Assembly: GCA_965243255.1 (NCBI GenBank)
Contig: CBDEUH010000004.1
Coordinates: forward strand, 868,001 to 932,000
Source: Bin87 sp965243255
GTDB taxonomy: Bacteria > Chloroflexota > Dehalococcoidia > Lucifugimonadales > UBA3495
Direction of reading: 5' to 3'
Length of the DNA: 64,000 nucleotides
In this document: positions 16,764 to 25,823 of the stretch, piece after piece
Position numbering within the stretch: position 1 is the stretch's first letter
Layout: each line of letters opens with the position of its first letter
Program-made: the position numbers and the translations under genes
Notes under the pieces: model-generated
The model's input: only the letters and a program-made list of their open reading frames with translations
Told to the model about the DNA's origin: nothing
The model's database searches: none

Positions 16764-17001
16764 CAGAGCCAAGCCCCCTTAGTCGCCATTCGCCCCACAC
16801 CGACCACATCCACGAGAAACGCGGTACGCGGTACCGTGTCTCCCGACAGACCCCCTCGCCTCTCGCCCGAACGGCGCACCCTGGGGGCATACTTTCGACG
16901 GTATGGCCCTCTTGCGATAACAGTGAGATCGGTCCGCGAAGGGCTTCCGCCAGGTTCGACAATCGCAATAGGCGAAACCCATCTCAACACAAAAACTGTA
17001 C

Positions 17002-17226
17002 CTACGCCCCACTACCCAGGGGATTAAGTTCAGATTCCGAGCCGTAATCCCCTTTCGACGGCTCGTACCCGTCAACCCATTCAGCCGCCTTAGCCAAAGA
17101 CGTGACCCGGCTGCGCGTCTTTCGGTCCACAATGTCCACATGGCCCGGACCTTCCTCCTCGTTACTCCCACTCCTTACGACGTCCAGCTCATTTTGGCGG
17201 ACCAAAGACACAGGTACGCGAACCAT
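17002..17226 (-). CDS. Small hypothetical protein
   Basis: 74 residues from ATG 17226, with AGGAGC 5 bases upstream. Charged and Ser/Gly/Glu-rich (SGSNEEEGPGHVDIVDRKTRSR, LAKAAEWVDGYEPSKGDYGSE). No family recognised. It lies between two other reverse-strand genes that also have good ribosome sites (17405-18007 and 16383-16763), so the three may form one unit. Confidence 0.5.
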   Translation of the reverse strand: MVRVPVSLVRQNELDVVRSGSNEEEGPGHVDIVDRKTRSRVTSLAKAAEWVDGYEPSKGDYGSESELNPLGSGA

Positions 17227-17404
17227 GTACGGCTCCTGACCATAACTCGCTACCGCATCAGGAGTCGTCTCTGAAACAATCTATGCGAAAACATCCCCGT
17301 ACCGGCTGCCTTGAACGAACGCCAAGAACGCAGGACGGCGCCGCCCGAGATTGCCGTCGTACACATGCCGGTCACGCGCAACCCGCCGATACACCCACTC
17401 AGTG

Positions 17405-18007
17405 TCAGGAACCGTCCCCTGAACACTGCTCACCATCAAGCTGCTCCAAAAAGGGCCGATGCCCCAGAAGAGTGGAGCACTCTTTCAGATAGGCAACATC
17501 ATCAGGGTTCGACGGATCCAACGAACCCTCACGTTCGTGGCCGCGACCCGACGCGTAGTAACCCATGGACTCGTCGGGCTCCGACTCAATCTCCAGATGT
17601 AAACCGTTGCGGTCCCATTCGGCGAGTACACCACCGGTATCGGCTGGAACCAGCGATGGGGCCGGAGAACCGTCTTCCAAAATCCTGGTAAGCAATTGCA
17701 GCAAACTCCACACGGCAGACCATTCTGTGCAGGATGCGCTGTCGTCAGGCAGATCATCGGCACTCCACCGCAAATTGCGGCAGGCAGATAACGTCTGAAC
17801 GAACCAAGTCCCGAGGACTACGGAGCCAGGTGGATGAACCACCAACATCGGTTCGCCAGACGGCAATACCACTGCCCCGACGGAATGTTCTTCAAAATCA
17901 CTCATCAAAGGCCTCCAGTTCCCCCGCAGAGACCCCCTATCAACCGGCCAGTAGCCGGGAGATCCAACATAGGGACCAGTCGAACTTTGAGCATCCGTCG
18001 TCGTCAT
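17405..18007 (-). CDS. Hypothetical acidic protein
   Basis: 200 residues from ATG 18007, chosen because AAGGAGG lies 10 bases upstream; the frame is open to 18157. Strong acidic character. The segment GGVLAEWDRNGLHLEIESEPD around residue 140 resembles a short beta motif (LEWxxxGxxLEIE) seen in many uncharacterised bacterial proteins near toxin or restriction genes; this is a weak impression. No signal peptide or membrane segment. Function unknown. Confidence 0.6.
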   Translation of the reverse strand: MTTTDAQSSTGPYVGSPGYWPVDRGSLRGNWRPLMSDFEEHSVGAVVLPSGEPMLVVHPPGSVVLGTWFVQTLSACRNLRWSADDLPDDSASCTEWSAVWSLLQLLTRILEDGSPAPSLVPADTGGVLAEWDRNGLHLEIESEPDESMGYYASGRGHEREGSLDPSNPDDVAYLKECSTLLGHRPFLEQLDGEQCSGDGS

Positions 18008-19347
18008 GGCAATCGCACCCCTCCTTGCTGGAATCAGCCACCGGTGAGATTCCAGAATACAACAATACCTGCCACACACCAAAGGAACGAGGAACCCAAC
18101 CATGGTCGGAAACCGATTCCGCCCCACCGGTGCCGCGAGCTGTTCTCGCAGAGCCACGCCGGCGGGATGTCGGCATCATATATGCGCCCATCTCTCACGT
18201 CAAACCGGAACCGACGCACGACACGAACCGATAGCTGGACCTACCAACCCTCAGCCCGTTCCCGGAAATCCGAGACGTCTTGTGTAAGCCTCCGTCCGCA
18301 CGCTGCCGGTTGTCGCTATCCATCAGCCGGAGCTGTCGCCAATAGACGGACGGACGCTGTCCGGCAAGACCCGCTGCCCGGACTGCACCACGAAGCACTC
18401 CAAGCGACCCCTGAGAAGCAACATACCCCAAGTGAAGGTGAAACTGGTGGCGGTAGCCGAAGTCGTTCATCCTGCGTAAATCAATGACATCAGCCGGTGG
18501 CGCAAGCGTCCGAGTTGGTGGCCCAATCGTGGCCTTGCTGACCGAAGGCGACGCCGGCCGTTCCCGACAGACGGGGCGGCAGATTTCACCCTGGGCCACG
18601 ACTAACGCAGAGCCGTTCCCACAGCAGCCACATGCCCAGGGCGCAACTAGTCCAATATGATACAATGTATTCGTGCGCGAGATACGGCCTGCGGTCTTCC
18701 CGATGCCCACCGGTTCCCGTGCATGCCGGTTGCGCGCACACCGCTGGAACCTGTGATTGTGGTATCATCTGGCGGATTATTCATCCCTCGACCACAGAGG
18801 TACTCCCCATGGTGTGTAATCGGCTGAATCGGACGGCCTTCCACCACCCCTCGCGTTTCGAATCTCCATTGGCCGCCGGATCAACCACCGCAACCAGCGC
18901 ATCGCGCCCCCCACCCTTGGGCAGTAAGGTACCGGGTTGCACGTCTCGGCCACGGTTGAGATGCCTGCTCCAACCGGCGCGATGCGGCCGGTCGCGTTCA
19001 GCCACATTTTCGGCTCTCCAACCTGCACATCCTGAGGCTAGTCCGACTACCCGCAGTCCCCTCGGCCCAGACACGCTATCGGCCGCAACCCCGTTCCCGT
19101 GTTTCCACAACGTCCTGCGCCAGTTGTCGGGCCAGAGTGTCCATCAAGCAGATGAGGAAACGGGAGACGTCGCCAAACGACATCCGGACGCCCACGACGT
19201 TGAGTCCAGGTCCACCAGCAGACCTTCCGGTCTTCGCAGTTCTTTGCCGCCTCTTACAGATTTGGGGGAATGTCAGCCACCGAGGGCCATGTCGCCCCAC
19301 CTAAATCCCGAAAACTTCGTCCCTCAGCCGTGGGGGGAGGCCACATT
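18008..19347. other. Long intergenic stretch containing repeat copy B and promoter-like sites
   Basis: Frames such as 18632-19351 (+) and 18195-18710 (-) are open but low-quality: Arg/Ser/Pro-rich translation, no ribosome sites. Repeat copy B occupies 18478-18581. TATGATAC occurs at 18655-18662, and TATCAT at 18763-18768 is followed by CAGAGGTA, a leader resembling those of the AlpA genes but without an AlpA-like product. The last 15 bases carry GGGGGAGG, the ribosome site of the MazG gene. Confidence 0.45.
18478..18581 (+). repeat. 104-bp dispersed repeat, copy B
   Basis: Begins AAATCAATGAC, has GCCGGTGGCG at the same offset (15) as copy A, then TTGCTGACCGAAGGCGACGC and GACAGACGGGGCGGC. Gapless alignment to copy A; similarity with A continues past the end (ATTTC...CACCCTGG). 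Confidence 0.7.
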
Positions 19348-20610
19348 ATGAGATTCAACGATTACCAAGAGTTGGCCAACCAAACTGATCAACAGCCAGG
19401 ATCAGCAACTGGCCTTGGCCACTACCAGCTCCTGTTGATCCCCCTGATGGGATTGGCCGGGGAAGTCGGCGAACTGCTGTCCGAGCAAAAGAAATGGCTC
19501 CGCGACGGGAAGTCCTACCAGATGTTTCCAGACAGGGTAAAGGAAGAACTGGGCGACTTACTTTGGTATCTGTCAAACGTGGCTACCAAGCAGGGGTTTC
19601 GTTTGGGAGAGACCGCCTTGGGCTACCAGCACAAGGCCAGCGCATTGTGGTGGCCGACCTCCGAATTGCCGCCTCAGCCCAACTCCAAACCAAACACCAC
19701 CGACATCGAGCTTAACGAATTTCAAGAGGCCGTCAATTGGGCCGACCAAAGGCCCCAACAGCCGACGTGCGACGGCGACCCCCACCAAACGGCGGTCCCC
19801 TTGTTCAGGCTGGTCGGAACAACCGCATCGCTCCTGAATGGCTATGCAGAATGGTTCGAGGAAGGGACTCACTACCCATTGCCACCTGACCAGGCCAAAG
19901 AACAATTAGGTAGGTTGATCTGGCACCTCACCAATGTTGCCTTCAAACACGGCCTTTACTTGGAGGACGTCGCTCAACACAACCTGGAGAAAATCGACCG
20001 GCGGTGGGGGCCACTCTCTTCACAACGGAGCCACTACAGGCTGTTCGATGAAGAATACGAGGAAACCGAACGTCTTCCCAGACAGATGGATATCATCATC
20101 AAACCCGACGGCTCAGGGCGGACAGTCACATTCGTCAATGGCAAGCGTTTTGGCGATTCTTTGTCGGACAACCGCTACGAGGATGATGGTTACCGATACC
20201 ACGACATCTTTCACCTGTGTTTCGCATCAATACTCGGGTGGTCGCCCACGGTACGCGCTCTCCTCCGCAGGAAACGGAAGAGCAACCCCTTGGTAGACGA
20301 AACCGAGGACGGTGGACGCGCCATGGTCCTCGAAGAAGGTATTTCAGCTTTCGTATTTGATTACGCTGCTCGCCGGAACTTCTTGGACGGCGTCAAGACC
20401 GTTGACTACAAACTGCTCCGCAACATCAGAGAGCTGACGGAACATCTGGAAGTCGCGCGGTGTACCGAAGCCGACTGGGAACGCGCTATCGTGACAGGTT
20501 TTCAAATTTGGCGCGAAGTTCGCGCCAAGGGTCGGGGCCATCTGTGCGCGGACCTCGAAAAGGGAACCATCTGGGTCGCCGAAGCTCCACCCACGACCGT
20601 GATTACTTAG
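19348..20610 (+). CDS. Double MazG-like NTP pyrophosphohydrolase with extra C-terminal domain
   Basis: 420 residues from ATG 19348 (GGGGGAGG 7 bases upstream). First MazG-like domain, residues 1-100: GLAGEVGELL (Glu39, Glu42) and KEELGDLLWYLSN (Glu67, Asp70) give the metal-binding EExxE...ExxD set, so it is probably active on NTPs or modified NTPs. Second copy, residues 120-222: GTTASLLNGY and KEQLGRLIWHLTN keep the fold but lose the acids (Asp replaced by Arg189), so it is probably structural or sensory. The C-terminal domain (about 275-400) has DIFHLCFASILGWSP, LLRRKRKSNP and EDGGRAMVLEEGISAFVFDYA, an all-helical region with its own acidic pairs. First gene of a three-gene cluster with a 5-hmdU-kinase-like protein and a DCD-fold membrane protein, pointing to nucleotide-pool or modified-base chemistry, likely in defence. 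Confidence 0.85.
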   Translation: MRFNDYQELANQTDQQPGSATGLGHYQLLLIPLMGLAGEVGELLSEQKKWLRDGKSYQMFPDRVKEELGDLLWYLSNVATKQGFRLGETALGYQHKASALWWPTSELPPQPNSKPNTTDIELNEFQEAVNWADQRPQQPTCDGDPHQTAVPLFRLVGTTASLLNGYAEWFEEGTHYPLPPDQAKEQLGRLIWHLTNVAFKHGLYLEDVAQHNLEKIDRRWGPLSSQRSHYRLFDEEYEETERLPRQMDIIIKPDGSGRTVTFVNGKRFGDSLSDNRYEDDGYRYHDIFHLCFASILGWSPTVRALLRRKRKSNPLVDETEDGGRAMVLEEGISAFVFDYAARRNFLDGVKTVDYKLLRNIRELTEHLEVARCTEADWERAIVTGFQIWREVRAKGRGHLCADLEKGTIWVAEAPPTTVIT

Positions 20611-20760
20611 CTCACGTGCCGGCTTCACCAGACCATGAACCAGCACCGTGCCCACCTTGACACCTGTACGCCCACAATTCGCGACCGAAAGCTGCCAACT
20701 GCCACCGCATTGTCGTCAATCGCTGAGTGGCGGTAACCCAGCACCACTCCGTTTTCTCAA

Positions 20761-21720
20761 ATGCGCGCTACCACAGTGTACGATACTTTCTGGCGGTTCG
20801 CCGCGGAGCGACAGGCCATTTTTTTCCGGAAGCTGGCAGACGGATCGGCCCCATGGACCCAGGACCCGATCCTGGCACGATACAAATTCACCAATGCGTA
20901 CCGTGCCTCCGACAGGGTGAGTCAATACTTGATCCGCCACGTGATCTACGACGGCGAGCAAGCCCCGGAGGAAGTTTTCTTTCGGAGCATACTGTTCAAA
21001 CTCTTCAACAAAATCGAAACCTGGGAACTGCTGTCCGCAGAATTGGGCCGCATCTCGTTCGAGGATTATTCCTACCACCGCTACGACCAAATCCTGACGA
21101 ACGCAAGGGCCGCCAAACTACCCATCTATTCGGCAGCCTACATCATGCCTTCCGGCAAGCGAGCATTCGGTGATCAGGCAAAACACCGCAATCACCTGCG
21201 ACTGCTGGAGTGGCTGATGCGCGATCAGGTCGCCTTCAGGATCGCCGACGCATCAACCATGCAGCAAGCATTCGATATCCTGAGGTCGTATCCCACTATT
21301 GGAGATTTCCTCGCGTACCAATACGTTACCGACCTAAACTACAGCGAGCTTTGCGATTTTTCGGAAATGGAATTCGTTGTCCCCGGACCCGGCGCTAAAG
21401 ACGGTTTGCGCAAGTGCTTCGGCAACACGGGGACTTGGTCCGATTCCGACTTGATTCGACTCGTGACCGAACGGCAGAGCCTCGAATTCGCCCGGCGCAA
21501 TTTGGAATTCCAAACGCTCTGGGGAAGACCGTTGCAACTTATCGACTGCCAGAACCTATTTTGCGAGGTGTCCAAGTACGCACGAGCCGCCCACCCAGAC
21601 GTGCGTGGAACTAACGACCGACGACAAATCAAACAACTGTATCGCCCCACGCTGCAGAACATTGCCCTTCGGTACCCGCCAAAGTGGGGCATCAACCACC
21701 TGATACCTGCCGAGACCTAA
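20761..21720 (+). CDS. 5-hmdU DNA kinase-like / thymine hypermodification family protein
   Basis: 319 residues from ATG 20761, 150 bp after the MazG gene. The whole length follows the helical family known from hypermodified-thymine phages (5-hydroxymethyl-uracil DNA kinase, also described as alpha-glutamyl/putrescinyl-thymine pyrophosphorylase clade 2). Matching stretches: YDTFWRFAAERQAIFFRKL, RYKFTNAYRASDRVSQYLIR, FFRSILFKLFNKIETWELL, IYSAAYIMPSG, KHRNHLRLLEWLMRD, FLAYQYVTDLNYSE, FSEMEFVVPGPGAKDG and RPLQLIDCQNLFCEVSKYAR. In phages this enzyme activates 5-hmdU in DNA by phosphorylation. Found in a bacterial chromosome beside MazG and DCD-like proteins, it may modify host DNA, or act on modified bases of invading phage. 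No good ribosome site is seen, so translation may depend on an unrecognised leader. Confidence 0.78.
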   Translation: MRATTVYDTFWRFAAERQAIFFRKLADGSAPWTQDPILARYKFTNAYRASDRVSQYLIRHVIYDGEQAPEEVFFRSILFKLFNKIETWELLSAELGRISFEDYSYHRYDQILTNARAAKLPIYSAAYIMPSGKRAFGDQAKHRNHLRLLEWLMRDQVAFRIADASTMQQAFDILRSYPTIGDFLAYQYVTDLNYSELCDFSEMEFVVPGPGAKDGLRKCFGNTGTWSDSDLIRLVTERQSLEFARRNLEFQTLWGRPLQLIDCQNLFCEVSKYARAAHPDVRGTNDRRQIKQLYRPTLQNIALRYPPKWGINHLIPAET

Positions 21721-21955
21721 TCCTGCTTTCTCCTATCTCGGAATAGAGCTGCCACCAAGCCAGGCTACCCAAAAGACCTAAGCCTCAAAGACGGGAACGG
21801 ACCGGTAACAATCCGATTTGCCCCACGCACGTCTGGTGCCGGCGCCTGCACTGTGCAATGCGGCGCGTTGGCGACGGTTCGGGACCTTCGCCCTTCGGGT
21901 CTTAATGAAAACGCCACGAGCCCCGGAACCCGGGATTGCGATAGCGAGGCCATAA

Positions 21956-22840
21956 ATGATCCTGAGCGGCGACGAAATCCGTAACAGGGTGGAAGGTGGG
22001 GAAATCTTCGTGCCCGATTCCTGGGACGCAAACTGCTTCAAGGAAGCGTCTTACGCCCTTCGCGTGGCGTCGGACGGGCTAGTGGTGGATGGCGAACATT
22101 ACCCACCAGGAACGTCCATCCGGGGACCGTACATCGAGATTAACCCGGGCCAGATAGCCATTCTGTCAACCAAGGAAAAACTGTTAATGCCTAACAACCT
22201 GGTCGGAAAAATTGGCATCAGGCTGCAATATGCGCTGCAAGGACTCACGGGGTTGATGGGGATTCAAGTTGATCCGGGCTACGGACAAGGCAGCATTAAC
22301 GAGCGCCTGTACATTCGTGTCGCCAACCTTGGCAACGAATCAATCAGACTCTTGCCGGGCGCCGACGTATTCACCTTCGAGCTTCACACTACCACCGGAA
22401 TCAAAAACCCAGGGGACTTTCCCAAAGACCCGACTTGGATTCGCTTACAGAAATCGTTGGCTAACCAGGATCAGGTGAGCTGGAGCTATATGTCCAGACT
22501 GCAGTCCGATCTCGAACGAGAAACCAATAGAAGCCGAGCGGCTGTCGAGCCGGTCGTATTGTTCGGAGTATTTTTGGTCGCGGTCACCATTTTGAGTGTG
22601 GTCATAGGCATGATCCTCCACATCAGCCAGGAAGGGACTCACCAAGTACCCGGCTGGATAACCCGAGGGGCATGGAAAGTCCTTTTCTGGACACTGTGCT
22701 TCGCGGCTTTTGCAACGGGGCTCGTAGGAGTTTCTGCAGCCATTTATTTCGCTCGCAACTGGCTCCAAATTGGCTGGTTGATCAGACCATCACGCCGAAT
22801 CTTCCGTCGTCTGTTTGGGCAACGCGGCCCAACAGCATGA
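21956..22840 (+). CDS. DCD/dUTPase-fold protein with two C-terminal membrane helices
   Basis: 294 residues. Residues 1-150 match the dCTP deaminase/dUTPase trimer fold: MILSGDEIRNRVEGGEIFV, EASYALRVASDG, IEINPGQIAILSTKEKL, LMGIQVDPGYGQG (the DPGY/W-type turn) and LLPGADVFTFEL. In dCTP deaminases the strand after that turn carries the catalytic Glu (LEFYN-like); here it reads LYIRVAN with Arg in place of Glu, so deaminase activity is doubtful and nucleotide binding is more likely. Two membrane helices follow, at about 199-222 and 241-266, with a basic tail. Soluble DCD proteins do not have these. A nucleotide sensor driving a membrane effector is one reading, by analogy with other abortive-infection systems. 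Third gene of the MazG cluster. Confidence 0.8.
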   Translation: MILSGDEIRNRVEGGEIFVPDSWDANCFKEASYALRVASDGLVVDGEHYPPGTSIRGPYIEINPGQIAILSTKEKLLMPNNLVGKIGIRLQYALQGLTGLMGIQVDPGYGQGSINERLYIRVANLGNESIRLLPGADVFTFELHTTTGIKNPGDFPKDPTWIRLQKSLANQDQVSWSYMSRLQSDLERETNRSRAAVEPVVLFGVFLVAVTILSVVIGMILHISQEGTHQVPGWITRGAWKVLFWTLCFAAFATGLVGVSAAIYFARNWLQIGWLIRPSRRIFRRLFGQRGPTA

Positions 22841-23800
22841 CGGTAATCGGGTGCACCCGAACTGGCACGAACCGCCCCGCCTCAACTTGCCACTAGGGCC
22901 GCGGCACGATGGCGCCGCGGCACTAGCATCGGGAGGCGCTTGGACCGCGCATTCCGCGTATTATCACTGCTCCGAACATCGCTACGTGGCGGCGGACCTG
23001 GGACCTCCCCGCGGGAGATGATGCCCCTGCGGCAAGTCTTAACGGGGCAGATCGCTGACGAATACAGCGGGTTCGCCAGATTCCCGCCTTCTCCGACGCA
23101 CACTGCTCCTTAATAGGCGCAATCCGTCATTGCCGTCAGCGCCACCTTCACCTCACCGGCCACAGGCACCTCCACATTAATCCGCCACACCTGTTGTTGA
23201 TCCCTGCCTCCTTCTGCCACCGCTGAGTCTTCCTCACCGTTCGCCCACTCACCGTGAACGCGTAGAACTTCAAGGTACGGTGACTGAAGTGGCTTTTGAC
23301 TCTCCGCCGAATACAATCTCGAACGTGGCCAAACTGTAATCTCCGTGCCCGGCCGGAGCCGCAGCCGTTAGGAACACCGTCAGCGGTGGTGCCGCCACCG
23401 CCTTCGTGGCCGCGCTGGTCAACGGATCCAAGTTCACCGCATAGCCGTGCTCGTCATCGTGTTGGCGACCGCGCTCGGCTGCCGCGCCTCAGTTCCGTAA
23501 GACGACACCGGTCATGAGGAGTCTCATCTGCCGACGCCGGACCGGTCCCAGGTATTGATGATTGACGACAAACCTCCTTCGGGACTGTCCAACCCGGAGG
23601 CGGTCTCTGCCGACCGTAAGGGCTACTCACACATAGGGGCACAGCGTGTTTCCCCGCAATCGCTTCCTTCGATGAGGCTATCCAGGTCCAGCCTCTGGTG
23701 GACGACCTGTACGAAGCAATGGCTCCGCGTACCAGTACGGGGCACGCTACCCATTGCCGATGGGAATCGACGGGCCGGATATTCCTCCTACCGCCTCTCA
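22841..23800. other. Mostly non-coding; possible gene remnant on the reverse strand
   Basis: On the reverse strand 23316-23110 reads ..SPYLEVLRVHGEWANGEE..VPVAGEVKVALTAMTDCAY-stop, and just upstream in a shifted frame (about 23430-23317) ..LTVFLTAAAPAGHGDYSLATFEIVFGG... These look like two parts of a beta-rich C-terminus separated by a frameshift, but no family is recognised. The rest shows only short frames. Confidence 0.35.
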
Positions 23801-23858
23801 AATCCGACGGACGCAACACGGGCAAATGCCGGAATTCAGGGTCGGTTGCCATCCGTTT

Positions 23859-25823
23859 TCACATTCCGAACTGCATGCTCTGCTTCCCAATGCCGAACAG
23901 CCCGCCGCCGTCTTCGAAATACTCCCCATAGCCGCGGAGCCTTCCGTCGTCCAGCCTCAGCGTTCCCGCCCCGTGTGCATACCACCTGGCTACAGCGCCG
24001 TCAGCCAGAGCAATGTCGCGAATGTAATAACCCGGCATCCTCGGATTTTTCCAGCGACCCGCCGCCGCTATCTGCAAAGCGGAAAACCCGGCCGTCGCCA
24101 GATCTTGAGCCATTCCGATCCGGCAGGAGTGAGTCGCGTATCGCCCACTCAGGCCGGCCCACTCGCAAGCATTCTTTATGTGCCTACCCAAGTGGGCTGT
24201 GCTCAACGTGAAAATCTCGGGTCGCCTGGAGCGCTCGGGCTGCAGAACCCGACGAATGTCCAGCATTTGGGCCAGGGATTCCATGGTGGGAGCCGAAATG
24301 CCCACGACTGCCCCCCTTGATTCGCGGTCGTTCTTGGACCGCGGCACCAGCAAGATGCCTGTACCGTCGCGCTGCCGCTCGAGCTGGTCCCAGCGCGACT
24401 CCGATCCTTCGCCGCCCCTCAGGAGGCCATCCCTGAGGAAGCCGATCGCCGCCACCTCAACGGACCCCCTCAAAAGAGCCCGGTCCCGGGTCTCTCCACC
24501 CCGAGGTTCAAACGCGACCGCGGCCACCGATTCATAGTCAGTATGCCGGATGGGGCTCATCTGGGTTGCCGGTTTGCCGATGGAGTGAATGATCCCCCGC
24601 ATCAGTCTTTTCACCATGGGGTCCTGAACCGGATTACTGTCCGGCCTGAAGGAAGCGAACCACCAGCTGAGCGAGTCACGGAAACATCTGACCGAGGCAG
24701 CATCCAGACGCGCCGCCTTGAGCGCCAAAAATGCGCACACTTCCGAAGGGTGCGCATTTCTGGGCTCGATGCCCTTCTTCGCACACCAGGATGCGAATGC
24801 TCCCCAATCACGCTGAAACCGAGCCAGGGTCATGGGCGGAACCGATGCTTCCATAAAGCTACTGATCCGAGCCAAGTCCACTTCGGTGAGCCGGCTTGAC
24901 AACTCCGCGTCATCAACCCACGTTAATCGGACCGGCTCCAGCGACGCTGTTCTGGCGGCGACTTCGCTTGCGACTTCGACATCACTTCTCAGAGCGCACT
25001 CCACAAACTCCCGCAACGCAGCTTTCACCACCGGAGAACCACCCGGAATCTGGCCCCTATACAACTCGGTCACAAACCTCAAACGGACGTCCTGGCCCAC
25101 AAAGTCCCGGCGAACCTCGTCCAAGAAGCCACATAACTGCTCCGGGGTGGCGTCCTCCCACGCAATGCCCCTCTCCAGGCACCACTCGAACCATTGGGCC
25201 TGCGATGTCATGCCGGAGAGGGACCGCAGGCGCCTGCCGTCGCCCACGATCGTCCGGCCTTTCATGCCTTTGAGCGCCGCCTTCAGGGACCCGGTCTCGC
25301 GGGGGTCGGGAAATCCGTTGTCGGTATGGTAAAGCCCGATCATGCAGGCCACGTCCATCACCGTACGGCGCGTGTAACCCCGCTCCAGTTGCCCGAGGAA
25401 CCTCTCCACATCGCCGGGGGCCGCCGGCAAGGAGGCCACTTCGTACAAATGGCACCATAGGATGAACCGCTCCAGCCACCGCCTCATGAGGGCGGTCTCC
25501 CGTCTCCGACCCCTCACCGACTCCGGAAGTTGACGCTTGGCATCGGTGATTTCTCGGCTCTTGGTTATCCGGGGGATACCCAGCTGGCGGTACACCCATG
25601 CGATGGCTCCGGAAGTATCTGTGGCCAACCGCCAAGTCAAGCCCTGGTATTCCCTGAGAAAGCGAACGAGGTCGTCGCTGGTGGCCGCGAGAGGATCTAT
25701 TCCTTCGACCAAACTCCACGCCTTCCAGCGGTTCCAGCCGGCGTTCTTGGCAGCCCGCCAGGTTTGGGCGTACCCGGAATCAGAGATCAGGGCATGCACA
25801 TCCACTTCGGCCGTTCGTTCCAT
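23859..25823 (-). CDS. Tyrosine recombinase with four tandem core-binding repeats, pair 2
   Basis: 654 residues from ATG 25823, which shares its A with the upstream TGA stop (TGATG), so translation is coupled. Four SAM-like units precede the catalytic domain: about residues 10-75 (GWNRWKAWSLVEGIDPLAATSD), 100-185 (FILWCHLYEVASLPAAPGDV), 200-280 (WFEWCLERGIAWEDATPEQL) and 330-420 (FASWCAKKGIEPRNAHPSEV). The catalytic part has GFLRDGLLRGGEG, PRSKNDRES, YATHSCRIGMAQDL, AAAGRWKNPRMPGYYIRDI. The size and order match the 8320-10260 protein. An in-frame open stretch extends to 26294, but it lies inside the small recombinase gene and is an artefact. The last codons and 3' flank are duplicated at 13395-13484. 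Confidence 0.88.
   Translation of the reverse strand: MERTAEVDVHALISDSGYAQTWRAAKNAGWNRWKAWSLVEGIDPLAATSDDLVRFLREYQGLTWRLATDTSGAIAWVYRQLGIPRITKSREITDAKRQLPESVRGRRRETALMRRWLERFILWCHLYEVASLPAAPGDVERFLGQLERGYTRRTVMDVACMIGLYHTDNGFPDPRETGSLKAALKGMKGRTIVGDGRRLRSLSGMTSQAQWFEWCLERGIAWEDATPEQLCGFLDEVRRDFVGQDVRLRFVTELYRGQIPGGSPVVKAALREFVECALRSDVEVASEVAARTASLEPVRLTWVDDAELSSRLTEVDLARISSFMEASVPPMTLARFQRDWGAFASWCAKKGIEPRNAHPSEVCAFLALKAARLDAASVRCFRDSLSWWFASFRPDSNPVQDPMVKRLMRGIIHSIGKPATQMSPIRHTDYESVAAVAFEPRGGETRDRALLRGSVEVAAIGFLRDGLLRGGEGSESRWDQLERQRDGTGILLVPRSKNDRESRGAVVGISAPTMESLAQMLDIRRVLQPERSRRPEIFTLSTAHLGRHIKNACEWAGLSGRYATHSCRIGMAQDLATAGFSALQIAAAGRWKNPRMPGYYIRDIALADGAVARWYAHGAGTLRLDDGRLRGYGEYFEDGGGLFGIGKQSMQFGM

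Noticed and set aside
18632..19351. 239-codon + strand frame before the MazG gene
   Set aside because: Translation is Ser/Pro/Arg-rich without any motif, there is no ribosome site, and long frames arise by chance at this GC content.
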